Origin: Edaphochlamys debaryana
Lineage: Eukaryota > Chlorophyta > Chlorophyceae > Chlamydomonadales
Direction of reading: 5' to 3'
Assembly (NCBI GenBank): GCA_016858145.1
Contig: JAEHOE010000079.1
Span: forward strand, 248,001 to 312,000
DNA: 64,000 nt
Shown one piece after another: positions 33,801 through 44,243 of the stretch. The first letter of the stretch is position 1. The number at the start of each line of letters is the position of its first letter. Below the pieces are notes generated by a model that worked only from the letters and a program-made list of their open reading frames with translations, did not search any database and had not been told where the DNA came from. Made by a program: the position numbers and the translations under genes.

Positions 33801-36800
33801 GCCCCCGGCGCCCCGCCCGACCCCCACCTGGCCCGCGCCTGCGCCCTGCTGCCCTCCTGCGTCACCCCCGACACGCCCTTCGCGTTCGTGGAGGTAGGAG
33901 GGGTTGGAGTCCCGCTTTTATGCGCATGTGTCCCGCGAAGCGGAAGGCAGTCGCGGGCCGCGTTCTGCGGGCCCGTGACCGGTACAGTAGCAGGCACCCC
34001 AGGAGATGGAAACGGGTGGCGGGGTGCGGGCATGGGCCATGGAGATGGAAACGGGTTGCGGGGTTTGGCGGCTAGGTGCGGACGCCAAAGGGCAGGGCAA
34101 GCATAGGGCTGCAGGGGCCTGCATGCAGGGGGAAGGTTCCCCCGCCCTTTCCCGCGCGCTCTCGAAGCGCAGGGCGAAGCAAGTAATCACCCTCCACGCA
34201 CCACACTGGCCACAATAGCCTCTGCAAAACCCACCTACCCACCCACCCACCCACCCTCAAAACCCCGGGCGCTGCTAGCCCCTTGAAGGCCCTCACCTGC
34301 TCACGCTGCACCTACCGCAGCTGTTCTCTGTAGCCCCGCATGACCCCTCTCCATGCAAGGTTTCCCTGGCGTCGGCGCGTTCCCGCTCAGCAGCAAACAC
34401 CCCTCCCATACCCCCATATCCCCCAACCAGACGCTCTCCCGCTCAGCTTCAAAGAATGCCCTTCTGTAGCCCCGCATCACCCCTCCCACCCACCCCCAAA
34501 CCTCAACTCATCAAAGATCACCCTCCCATAACCCCATTCCCCATAACCCCCCAGGCGCTGCTGGACCTGGGCCGGCCGGACGTGGCCCTCGCCGTGGACC
34601 GGGGGCAGAGCGGCGCGGAGGCGGAGGCGGGGGGGGCGGGGGCTGGAGCCGGGGCGGGGGCGGGGGCGCCCCACCCCGGGGGCACACGGCCGTGCCGCAG
34701 CCTGGCGCAGGCGACCGTGCTCCTGGACACTCGGCTCAGGTGGGGTGGGGTGGGGTGGGGTGGGGTGGGGTGGGGTGGGGTGGGGTGGGGTGGGGTGGGG
34801 TGGGGTGGGGTGGGGTGGGGTGGACGTGGTGGAGGGGGCTGGCGTGCGGGGTGGGGTGATGGTGGAGGTGGCGGCGAACACTCGGCGGTGGGAAGTAGCC
34901 AGTGGAAAGTGGCGTGCGAGGCGGTGCTAGGTTTGGTGAGGGTATGGGGGGGGGGTAGGTAGGGGGCATGGTGGAGCGGGATGGCTGGGGGCAGGGGGTT
35001 CAGCTGGTGTGGGCGGGGCTAGGGAGCGGGACTTGGGCTGGGGGCTGCTTGTTGGGGGAGGGATAGGTCTGCTGCAGGGCGGCAGAGGGCCGGGGGAGCG
35101 AGCCCGCGGGTCCAATGGCGTCCCGCTCTCTCGCGTTGGCGGCACTGCAGCCCAGCCCCTGCTTGGGTCACTTTGACCCCCCCCCTCCCTCCATCTCCTC
35201 GCTTTCCGGTGTTGCCCCCCTCACGCCTGTACCCTTGATCACTGTCCACACCCCACCAGGTGCGGTCTCATGACGGAGGCCTTCATGCTCCTCCGCCAGC
35301 ACACCGCACAGCTGGCGGCGGCGGCGGCGGCGGAGGTGGAGGCTCACACCCGCGCGCTGCTGGGACACCTGGCGGCGTGGGCGGCGGCGGCGGATGAGAA
35401 GGAGGCCGAGGCGGCGGCGGGGTGTGCCGACGGCGCCGCCGGGGGCCGGGCGCTGACGGGGTGGCTCAACCGCCTCACGGAGCTGCCCCTGAACGCCACG
35501 GGTGGGGTGGGGGGTGGGGCGGGGGGTGTTTGAATCTGAGAGCGGGAGAGCGTCTTTACGGGGGCGGGGGGAGGTGGGTGGGTGGGGGCGGGTGGCACTC
35601 CGGCTGGGGGCAGGCAGGCAGGCAGGCAGGCACGGTGCGGCGGGGAGGTGCCAGGAAGGATGGCGCGCAGTTGGCATGCAAGCATGCGGGCTGCGTCACG
35701 ACCTGATACCGCCCCTCAGCCCGGCAACGTGTGCATCCCGCGTGCCAACCTCCTCGTTCCCACACCTCGTCCCGCCCCCCCGCCCCCCCGCCCCCCCTGG
35801 CGTAAACACTCCCACGCGCCCCTCTCCCTCGCTCCCCAACTCCCCGCAGAGGAGGCCGTCCTGGTGGGGTGGCTGGGCGGCGAGGCGTACGCGGGGCGGC
35901 CCGCGGGCGACCTGCTGCCGCTCTTCTTCCTGCAGCGGGGGCGTGTGAGCGAGGGGCTGCAGGCCTGGAGGAGGTGAGCGGGCGGAGGAGGGGGGGCGCA
36001 AGGGCACCAGGGGAGACGGCAGCGTACGTTCCTAAGGGAGGGAGAAGTTAACGCTTGGATGGGGGAGGCTGCGTAGGGGCAGGGCCCAACGGCAGCTACC
36101 CCGCGCTACCCTTGTACCCGGGACCTCCCTCACCTCTAGAACCCCCTCGCTCACGCTTGCTTCCGCACACTCACACCCTGTTCAGGTGGGACACGCGCCA
36201 AACGGCGCTGGCGGCCGCCGGCCGCCGCCGCTCGCCCCTTAGCGACCTCATCAGCGCCGCCCTGGACGCAGCCCACGGGGCGGGGCTGGCGGCGTCGGCG
36301 CGTAACGCTCACGTGCCGGCGCCCGGCGGCGCCGACCCCTCCGCCACGCCGCTTCCGGAGCTGCTGGCGGCGCTGGCACCGGGGCAGGGAGCGGTTGGGA
36401 TCCTGGCGGGCCTGCTGGATCACGCCTCGCCAGATCAACCGCTCGCCGTACTGCCGTTCCACGGGTCAGAGCCGCCGCCGCTGCTGGCGCGGCCGGTGCA
36501 GCTGCCGCCGCCCAGCGCCGCCGCCGCGGCAGCGGCCGAGGCGGCGGCGGCTGCCGCGACGGCGGCGGCGGCGCAGGCGCCGCTTGAGGCGGCGGAGACG
36601 GCGCCGGAGGCGCCCTTCTCCATGCCGGCGGCACAGCCGGCGGCTGCGGCGCAAGCCCAGGCGCAGAGTCTGGCGGCCGCCGCCGGAGCGTCGGCGGCGC
36701 CGTTCGCGCCAATGACGCTGCTGCTGCCCGTCGCCGCGCCGTTCCGGCCGCCGCCGGGAACGCCGGGACCCGATTCTAGCTTCTTCCGAGGTTCGGGTGG

Positions 36801-36960
36801 CGGCGGTGCCGGAGGTGGCGGCGGCGGCGGGCTGCTGTTCAGCGTCGGTGCCGCCGGCGCCGTGGCGGCCGGTGCCGCCGGGCCTGGTGGCGGCGGTGCG
36901 GCGGCAGCGGCGCTGCGTGGCTCCAAACGGCCGAAGCCCAACGACTGGATGCTTGGGTGA
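30813..36960 (+). CDS. HOS1: HOS1-like (ELYS-domain) nuclear-pore protein lacking the RING finger
   Basis: Ten exons: 30813-31357, 31779-31833, 32177-32335, 32733-32864, 33314-33539, 33799-33893, 34555-34739, 35260-35501, 35850-35973, 36186-36960. All phases agree and give about 845 residues. Plant HOS1 landmarks recur in order: LASSNLKEL; YLAVFDAALAGGLGSWILDY with SNDPLEAYLLDGGFVKAW; MEQAYMVMDWLARQAGG; CGLMTEAFMLLRQHT; and LTELPLNAT followed by LLPLFFLQRGRVSEGLQAWR. In Arabidopsis, HOS1 is an E3 ligase and nuclear-pore component acting in cold response, flowering and mRNA export. Here the Cys/His RING expected between residues about 30 and 75 is absent: the text passes directly from LHNVCRSAGIL to the ELYS region. 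The last exon adds an Ala/Gly-rich tail ending RPKPNDWMLG. A scaffold role at the pore is inferred; ubiquitin ligase activity is unlikely. Confidence 0.85.
32452..32475. repeat. exact copy of the HOS1 exon 3 donor junction
   Basis: All 24 bases equal 32318-32341: the last 18 exon bases plus the GTGGGG donor. The copy lies 134 bases downstream inside intron 3 and is a ready decoy 5' splice site. Confidence 0.9.
33047..33072. repeat. degenerate copy of the HOS1 exon 4 donor junction (a)
   Basis: Resembles 32845-32867 (CTGCTGGCATACTACGTGCA then GTG); CAG|GTG has become CATGTG, so the copy is probably a poor donor. Confidence 0.75.
33167..33191. repeat. degenerate copy of the HOS1 exon 4 donor junction (b)
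   Basis: A second copy, 120 bases after the first, carrying the same CATGTG change. The shared change suggests that copy and spacer were duplicated together after the first event. Confidence 0.75.
34740..34823. repeat. pentanucleotide microsatellite (TGGGG)n at a splice donor
   Basis: About 17 uninterrupted units that begin at the HOS1 exon 7 donor (AG|GTGGGG). Each unit recreates GGTGGGG, so the true donor is the first of many similar sites. G-rich runs could form G-quadruplexes. Confidence 0.95.
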
Positions 36961-37498
36961 AGCGGCGGATGGGTTTAGACCAGTTGGGGTAGACCGTGGC
37001 CACCTGGGGCTACTGGCAGCTTTGGAAGGGCGACGAGGTGGAGGCATCGGTCGCAGTAGGGTCCGGGCTCCAGGGAATCCGTGCGGCATGCGTTGAGCAA
37101 CAGCCAACTGTCCGCAGAGCTCGACCTCATGGTCCGGCGCCAGTGCGCGGTGCGCGTGTGGGTTAAGGCGGGTTGGAGTCAGGTGCAGGGTAGAGCCTAG
37201 GAGGTTGCAAGCAGCGGTGGTGAAGGTCACGAAGTCATGGACTGGACGGTGTGGTCGGACGCGCGGGAAGCAAGTGCGATGGCGGCCGGAAGTGGCCTTC
37301 GACGGTCCCTTGCGCACGCTGCGCGCGCACAAATCGCGTGCGATGTAATCACAGTAACTTCCGCAACCTGCATCGTGCCCGGCTCTCGGTTAGCGACTTG
37401 CTGGACTTGCTGGAACGGACTGGTCCCGGCAGGCTGCGGTCACACCTGCCTAGCGAGCTATCTGCGCATATCTCTGCTGTTCCTGCTTAATGCCCTTC
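36961..37498. other. HOS1 3' region and promoter of the next gene
   Basis: A TGTAA word at 37344-37348, about 385 bases past the HOS1 stop, is the likeliest poly(A) signal. An open frame with SVSDLLDLLERTGPGRL overlaps this stretch but ends at a stop without a good donor. I do not call it a gene. Confidence 0.45.
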
Positions 37499-39870
37499 AT
37501 GGATCACGTTGTGCTACCCGCGCTGGCTTATGTGTTCGCTCTCGCGCTCTTCGCGGGTCGCAGCGCATGTGCAGCTTCGATGCTCGCAAACCCACGTTTG
37601 GCGAACGCTCGGCACCTGCTACTGCTGAAACAACAAGACCTGGTGCGCAGAGGCTGTCTAAGCCTGTGATGCTTGCCCCGTCGCGCCTTCACCTTGGCAC
37701 CCTCTCTCCCCTGCTCGTTCCCCTGCCAAACCCACCTTGCCTTGACCTGCCTTTGACCCTGCTGCTCCTCCTCCCCCTCTTTTATCCTCAGGGTGACAAC
37801 GGCAGTCGCCGGGTGCTTGCGGGTGTCGCTTCCAGCTCCAGAGCCGCCGCGGGCGGCTCCGCCTCCCCCGCACCCACCTCTGAATCAACGGCCGGGCCGG
37901 GCCGGGCGGGCGCACGGCCGAGCCAGCAGAGGGCGACAACGAGGGAGCTAGTGCTAGGCTCAGCAGCCCGGGCGCAGTGGACGCCGAAAGAGAGCTTGGT
38001 TAGCAACGGCGTGGAGGCTGGGGCGGAGGCTGGGCCGCTGGCGGCGGCAGAGGCGAAGGCGGAGGCGCAGCCGGCGCTGCGAAGGGCGGCGGCGGGGGCT
38101 GCGGCCGCCGCTGGGGCCACCAGCTCCGATGACTCACAGCTTCTAACGCTGCGGTGTGGTCTGGAGTTTCAAGCCAGGTGTGGCTGTGTGTGTGTCAAGG
38201 AGGGACGGGTGTGTGGGTCCGTCGTGACGCCGAGGCGCCGGGGTCGATGAGGCGAGGCGAGGGGGGCCAAGCTCGGGGCCCAAGGTGCGCAGGGCTGTTC
38301 GCGTGAGCCGTGGAAGCGTCGGCGCGGTGAAGAACCGGCCGGTGTGGTGTGTGTGTGAACTGCGCCGCATGGACCCAGGCGGAGACCGACCTCCACATGC
38401 CAAGGCCACGTGCCTGGGGTTTGTGCCTCGGGGGCAACACATGAGGCTGTGTGCCAACCCTAGGAATCAGAGACATGAGACTGTGTATGTCGTGCTGCGT
38501 ACTCCTTCCCTCGCCTTCCCGCAGGGACGAGTTCGAGGGGGTCTACCCCGTCCTCACGTTTGCCATCGGCATCCTCGCCAAGTGTGAGGCGGCCCCCGCT
38601 GGGTGGGGAGTCTGGGCCTACAAGCTCTGGCCTGACGGAGTGCTCTTTGCCGGCCCTGGTGCCCCCCGCCAGTGCCTCTGATTTCTCGCCGTGCGCCCCT
38701 TTCCCCAGGCACTGAGTCGATGTGTCGGGTGCTTGTGTTCAGGTGGTCACAATGCACGGGTGCCATGGGGCGGGCGGAAGCTGGGAGGAGGCGGTTGGGG
38801 GTCCTGCCTGCGCTGGGGCTCCAAACACCGCACGTCCACACCCACTGCCTCCCCCCTCCTCCTACAGGCGTGCCTTGTCCGCAGACCGGTACCTCACAAC
38901 TCACTCCGCCCCTCGCCCGCACTCTGACGACGCACCCGCCACTTTCCTCGGCTCCCCTCTCCCCCTGCCCCACACCCCCTCAGTGGCTCCCTGAACAAGA
39001 CCTCCCTGCCCGGGGACACGTACCAGCTCCTCAAGCTCAGCCTGAGGAACGGCTCGCAAGTCGGTGAGTGTCCAAAGCGAGCACGGAAGCGCCCACCTGG
39101 ATGGGGAGCGGCACAACTGTGCCTGTGGGGCTGAGTGGTTTCCGGCACGCTGACGCCAAGGCGCGCAGGGATGCACCAGTGTCGCCTGGTGGATTAGTGA
39201 GTTTGCTCATGGCGCGCGCGTCATGTGTACTACAGCCAGCTGTTCGTGCACCCAAAGCACCGCCCTCCGCCCTTCTGGGGCCTGTGCCCCCGCACCCCTT
39301 CCCAGGCCTCGACCCACGAACTGGCCTGAGCGTGACGGGTCTGGACATGGTAACGGACCGCGGTTACAGCGTGAGCCACGGACGCAGTGAGGGGGGAGGG
39401 GGTGGGGCTTGGTGTGTCAAGGCCAGAGGACGCGTTATGCCCGTGCCGTGTAGTGAGAGGGAGAGAGCGGGGTTTTGTGTGGAAACGCCCAGGACGATTC
39501 ACCCCGCAACCCCCTCCCCCGCCCCACACATCTTTATGACGTACGACATGTGTGCAGTACGGGCTGTGGTATGAAGATCCGGTGTACAAGGTATGGGGCG
39601 GGTAATGCCGATGACGGCCTTCCGTGCAGTGTATGCTGCACGCATCTACTACAACAGGCCAGCCGACTGCCCCCCGACACAAGCCTCTCACGTGCCGCAC
39701 TCGGCCCTCACCGCCCTCGCCCGCACCCTCCCCCGCGCCTGCGCTCGCGCCTTCTAATGCGCCCTCGCCCACGCCCGCGCCCACGCCCACGTCCGCAGTT
39801 CAGCTGCAACGACCCGTACCCAGGCGAGGCTGGCCCCGTGGGCCGGGCGCTGAGTGCCGTGCCGCCATAA
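37499..39870 (+). CDS. secreted protein of unknown family
   Basis: Exons: 37499-37642, 37792-38177, 38525-about 38602, 38984-39063, 39306-39370, 39558-39590, 39799-39870, joining in phase if the exon 3 donor is the GTGGGG at 38603. Exon 1, too short to stand out, encodes a clear signal peptide: M-D-H then VVLPALAYVFALALFAG, a cleavage-like ACAAS, and a charged stretch. A long Ala/Ser-rich disordered part follows in exon 2. A compact C-terminal domain has LTLRCGLEF, VYPVLTFAIGILAKC, LPGDTYQLLKLSLRNGSQVG, SVTGLDMVTDRGYS, YGLWYEDPVYK and FSCNDPYPGEAGP. Four or more Cys suggest disulfides. I do not recognise the domain. Possible further exons (YLVNLGPLRSIRA at 40009; DIVFRAVRYTGDECAW at 40091) suggest an alternative or longer end. 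Confidence 0.6.
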
Positions 39871-41615
39871 CCAACCGCCACCCGGGTGGCTATTGTCCAT
39901 TGGCTATTGAGCACTTGCGGAGTTTCCCTGCTGGCGCTCCGAATGCTCCTGCCACGCGCCCCTGATGGCGCCTCGGCCACAGCCGGGCACGTGTGCCGCT
40001 TGCGCAGTATCTAGTCAACCTCGGGCCCCTGCGCTCCATCCGCGCCTGAGAACGCCCGGCCCTGGCCTTCCCCCTCCGTGTGCTCCCACAGACATCGTGT
40101 TCCGCGCCGTTCGCTACACGGGCGACGAATGCGCCTGGGTCCCATCTAGTAGAGCGAAGGAGGGTGACGGCAGGGGCGGTGAGGCACGAGGCAAGGTCCA
40201 GTCCTTTGGTACGGTCTTGGTCGCGGGAAGGGCGCAATGAGCCGTGACCTTCAGAACTTTGGTTTGGTCGACTGGCACGCTTAGGAAGGGGGGGTACAGG
40301 GCCTTGGGTACGACAGGACGTGAGGTATGTGTGGACACTTAGACGGGATTGCAGCGGGTTACACTGCAGAACTGGCGTGGGCGGTGTGCGGCCGGTGAAG
40401 GGGGGAGATTAGGGGCCGGAAGCAGGGGGATGGCTACCGAGGCACGTCACACTTGGGACTGACGGATGGAAGGGGCAGTACCGGCATGTGTTTGATGCTG
40501 TATAGCACCGGCGACCCAAGCGTACGGGCTGTGCACAGTGCTCATGCGGCTAGAAGTACCGTGGGGGTCGGTGCTGCAGCTGAGTCTTAGGCACTTACAC
40601 ACAGCGCCCTGGTCTGGCCCTGATGACATACATGGGCCCTGGCAGTCACTGGGGTTAAAAGTCTATCAAGACCGCCGGTTGCCTACCTAGGCTAAGGCGG
40701 GAGGTCTCGCCTTGCACGTACCCTCGTCGCCGCACTGATCAGCCACACGGACCGCCCTCAGCACGCCGGCCCTGATCTTCCTCATGGGGACCTGTGGACC
40801 TTCGCCGTGCCCTCCCTAAGCTCTTCCCCAATCAGCTAGTTGCGTCTAGGTGCCTGATCATGGTCACCAAAACTGCCTCCGCCTCCTTCTAAGGGTCCCC
40901 CCAGTCTAGCTAACGTGCCCGGCCGTGAATGAAGGGGCTGATGAATGGAATGCTAAAGCTTCGCCCTGCATGCAGCCTCAGCTCGCCGGCTTGCCCACCC
41001 ATGCACATACACTAAAACCCGTGGCACCCGAGGCCCCCCGTGCACAACCAATCCAATCATCTAATTCCTATCCGCGCTGTGGTCACTCCAAGCCACGCCA
41101 GAACCGGGCATACTAGGTAGGTCAAGACACGCACGGACGCACGTGTTAGTGCCGCCGCATGAAGAAGAATCAAGGTGCACGCCCGGACTCAAGCAAAACA
41201 GCCCGAGCACACACACGGCGGGCATGTAGCACAAAAGCAAGAGGCAAGTGAAGAGAGTAGAGCATAACGAGAGGGGGTTACTGCGGCATTTATGAGCAGA
41301 ACGCTTTGCCGCATTCGACGCATGCGCGCATCATGCAATAGGTATTCTCTCGTAAGCTTGTGCCCTGACTCGGGGATAGGATGGGTGGCACCCCAACCTG
41401 CCCTATGGCGAAAGTCCCGGCTTGCGGGGGCCGGGCAGCAACAAAACACCACACCTTGCAGCCCAGGGCGCACATTCATGCCCAGTCGTATCGACGTCCT
41501 GCCTCGGCCGTTGCGGGCGTGCACCGTCCTTCGGCAACAGCACGCCAGGAACCCGATCGCGAAGCACGCAACGGTACTGCACGGTTACGGTTACGTAACA
41601 CTGTCGTACGTTTTA
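39871..41615. other. intergenic, with possible extra 3' exons of the secreted-protein gene
   Basis: Two exon-like segments follow good acceptors: 40009-40050 (YLVNLGPLRSIRA then stop) and 40091-40240 (DIVFRAVRYTGDECAWVP). They may be alternative ends of the gene at 37499. From 40241 to 41615 I see no exon; the two genes here are convergent, so this is 3' UTR and spacer. Confidence 0.4.
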
Positions 41616-44243
41616 TTACGTCATGCGGCGTGTGGCCGTGGCCTTCTTCCCCTGCTTGCCCTTCTTGGGCGGTGGCGGCCTGCGGGGCGGCGGCGACTTC
41701 TTAAGCTTCAGCTTCTTGTGGGGCGGCGGCGGGGACTTCTTGGACTTCTTGGGCGAGGGCTTGACAGCCGGGGGCGGCGGGGACGATATCACCACGGGCT
41801 CTGGCTTGATGTTTGCACCTGTGCGGGGTGGGGGGTGGGGAAGGAGAGGTTGCAGGCCCCGTGCTTCAATACCCTGCCTGGACGACCAGGGCCAGGTGGC
41901 CAGGCGCCGGCACGACGCCTGTGGCGAAGCCCAGCGCAACCCGGCCCCTGCCGCCACCGCTGAGGCGTGTACGCGCCCAAACGCGCACCCGCCGCCCGTT
42001 TGCCGTTTAACCCCTGCCCTGCCCCTGTCCCCCCTGCCCCTGCCCCTGGGCCCTCTGCCTTCCCCACCCCCCCGACCCCCTCCGATCCCGCTGGCTCACA
42101 CTCGGGCGCCATGCGGTCTATGTCCTACCTCCTGCCCCCCTGCCCCTGGCCCTGGACCCTACATCGGCCCCTGGGCCCTATACCTGGCCCTGGGCCCGAT
42201 ATACAGGCCCTGCTGCCCCCACCCCCTCCCGACTCACACTCGGGCGCCATGCAGTCCGTGTCCACCTCGATGGTGAGGTTGTTGGTGCGCCAGTAGGCCA
42301 GGTAGCCGATGGGGGCCACGGTGACACGGAAGAAGGCGGGGCCTGGGGGCATGCGGGTGGGTGGCTGGGTGGTTCAGGGCGTGTGTGTTTGACGGCTGCT
42401 CCGGATGTTGGCCTGGTTGCCGTGGGCAGGGGGGGGGGCGCTCGATCCAGCATGTCCACGGCCCATCCACGGCCCTCACGTCCCTCAGCCCGTCGAGGCG
42501 CATGCCGATGGCCGGGACCCCAGCTCTAATCCCCCAATTCCCGCCAAGCCCGACGGCCACCGCTCACGGCCGCCATGACTGCACAGAAGGTAGCCCCCCC
42601 CTTCGCCCGCACACGGCAACGCAAGCCGGGCGGGCTACCTTACTTCCCGCGGCTTCCCCAAGCACTCCGCCCCGGCCCCGCCCTGCGCACCCGCAGGGTG
42701 GCCCCCGCTCGCTCCCCTCTCCCCCGCTCCTCCGCTCCCACCTCCTCTCCCACGCTGCACGGCGGCACGCCTGCACGTTACGCTCCCCCTCCCCCTGCTC
42801 CTCCCCTCGCCTCCCCCACTCCTCCGCTCCCACCCCACGCCCACCCACCCGAGTGGGCGCACGGCCTCGACTGGCCGCTCCCAACCCCTGCTCTTTCCCT
42901 TCAGCCCCTGCTCCCAGCCAGCGACCTTCGCTTCTGCTGTGTTTCGTCAACCCCCCGCGCCCACCCACCCGTGGGGTTGCACGAGGCTGTGTAGTTGGCC
43001 ACCAGGGAGTAGGCGGCGTGGTCACGGCGGGAGCCACCCATATCGATGCGGTTGGGGCTGGGGGTGAAGAGGAGAGGGGGACGGGAGGGACGGGCCAGGT
43101 AACGCATTCCGCCCTGGGAGTTGTATGTTGCTATCTCAGACCTGGTTGCCATTCACTCCCCGCCCCAACTCATCCTGCCAAAGCCCGCCTTCAGGCCTCA
43201 GCCCCAGCTCCTGTTGCTCTGTTGCTTGCGCGAATTTGACCCCAGCCGGGTTTCGGCCCCCACTCCCAATCCTTGGCGCCCTTACCCACCTGCGTCGCCT
43301 CTAGCCCCGCGTCCCCTCACTACCCACCCACCTCTACACCACGCCTGACCCCCAAGCCTGACCACCCCTCCTCACCAGCCGGGCGTGGCGTGCTCGAACA
43401 CGCCCTCTGTCGCGCTCATCAGCGCCAAGCTGAGGTCCTCGAACGTGAGCTGCGGGGGGGGGGAGGGTCGGGTTGACCTCAGTCCGAAGGCGGTTGGGCC
43501 CCGGCTACGTCAGCTCGCAATGAGGAGCCGATCTGCAAATCTCATGCGCTCACCGGCCACACCGGATCTTGTGCAGTCCTTTCTGCGGTGCGTTTCTGTC
43601 CCGTTTCTAATTCCTCAGTCCCCCTTCAGCTGAGCCCTTGTCAGATTTCTCAGTCCCATTTACTCCCAGTCAGCTCAAGCCGTGTAGCTGCTGCGTGCCC
43701 CCCACCCCCCTGTTCCTCCGACTCCCGGCCTCCCCTGTGTAGCTCCCCTGTGCTCACCGTGATTGCGTACTGCTCGCCCGCGCAGAGGGAGGTCACCAGC
43801 TCGGGGGTGGGGGTCATGGTGCTGCGGAATGGGAGAGGCGCGGGGTGGGGGGAGTCGGAGGAAAGCCGGGCGTGGGGTGGGCCGGTGGGGTGAGGTCAGC
43901 TCAGGCGCGGCGGTACGGTGGTATCGGAGCCGCCAAAGCGTGCGGAACGAGGACCCATTGCTGCCCAGATCTGGCAGTTTTTGCACGCAAACGAGCAGGA
44001 CCTTCCTCACGGCCCTGCGACTAGACGGTGCCTGCGCCCGTCCTATGCCTTCCAAGAAGCGGTGTATGCCTGCCTTAGCTCGCCACTTACGTGAACTTAA
44101 ACGTGAGCTCAGGGTCAGGCCTGGGAAAGGCGTGTGGGGACTCGAGGAAGAAACCGTCTGGACCCAAAAGGTCTGGGTATGCGCGGTCCGGGTGCGCCGT
44201 ACATGCTGGGGTGTCCACCATGATGCCTTGGGACGGATCCCAC
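41616..44243 (-). CDS. probably secreted beta-sandwich (Reeler-like) protein with Pro/Lys-rich tail; 5' end missing
   Basis: Exons joining in phase: 44243-44091, 43821-43758, 43449-43376, 43057-42969, 42342-42238, 41818-41616. About 225 residues are seen. The order of strands and Cys (MVDTPACTAHP; LVTSLCAGEQYAITLTFEDL; LALMSATEGVFEHATPG; AYSLVANYTASCNPTG; AFFRVTVAPIGYLAYW) resembles the Reeler/DOMON-type immunoglobulin-like fold, in which a C..GE.Y.ITL strand is followed by a TW/FRVTV strand. This is a pattern judgement, not a firm assignment. The tail holds SSPPPP, KKSKKSPPPPHKK and RRPPPPKK, like the hydroxyproline-rich rods of volvocine wall and matrix proteins. Two NxT sites (NYT, NLT) suit secretion. 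A signal-peptide exon should lie above 44243 but was not found. Confidence 0.6.
42095..42131. repeat. copy of an exon-intron junction in the Reeler-like gene
   Basis: Matches 42233-42268 (end of exon 42342-42238 with its GTGAG donor) at most positions. It lies about 138 bases further into the intron and keeps the donor, so it is another decoy 5' splice site. Confidence 0.8.
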
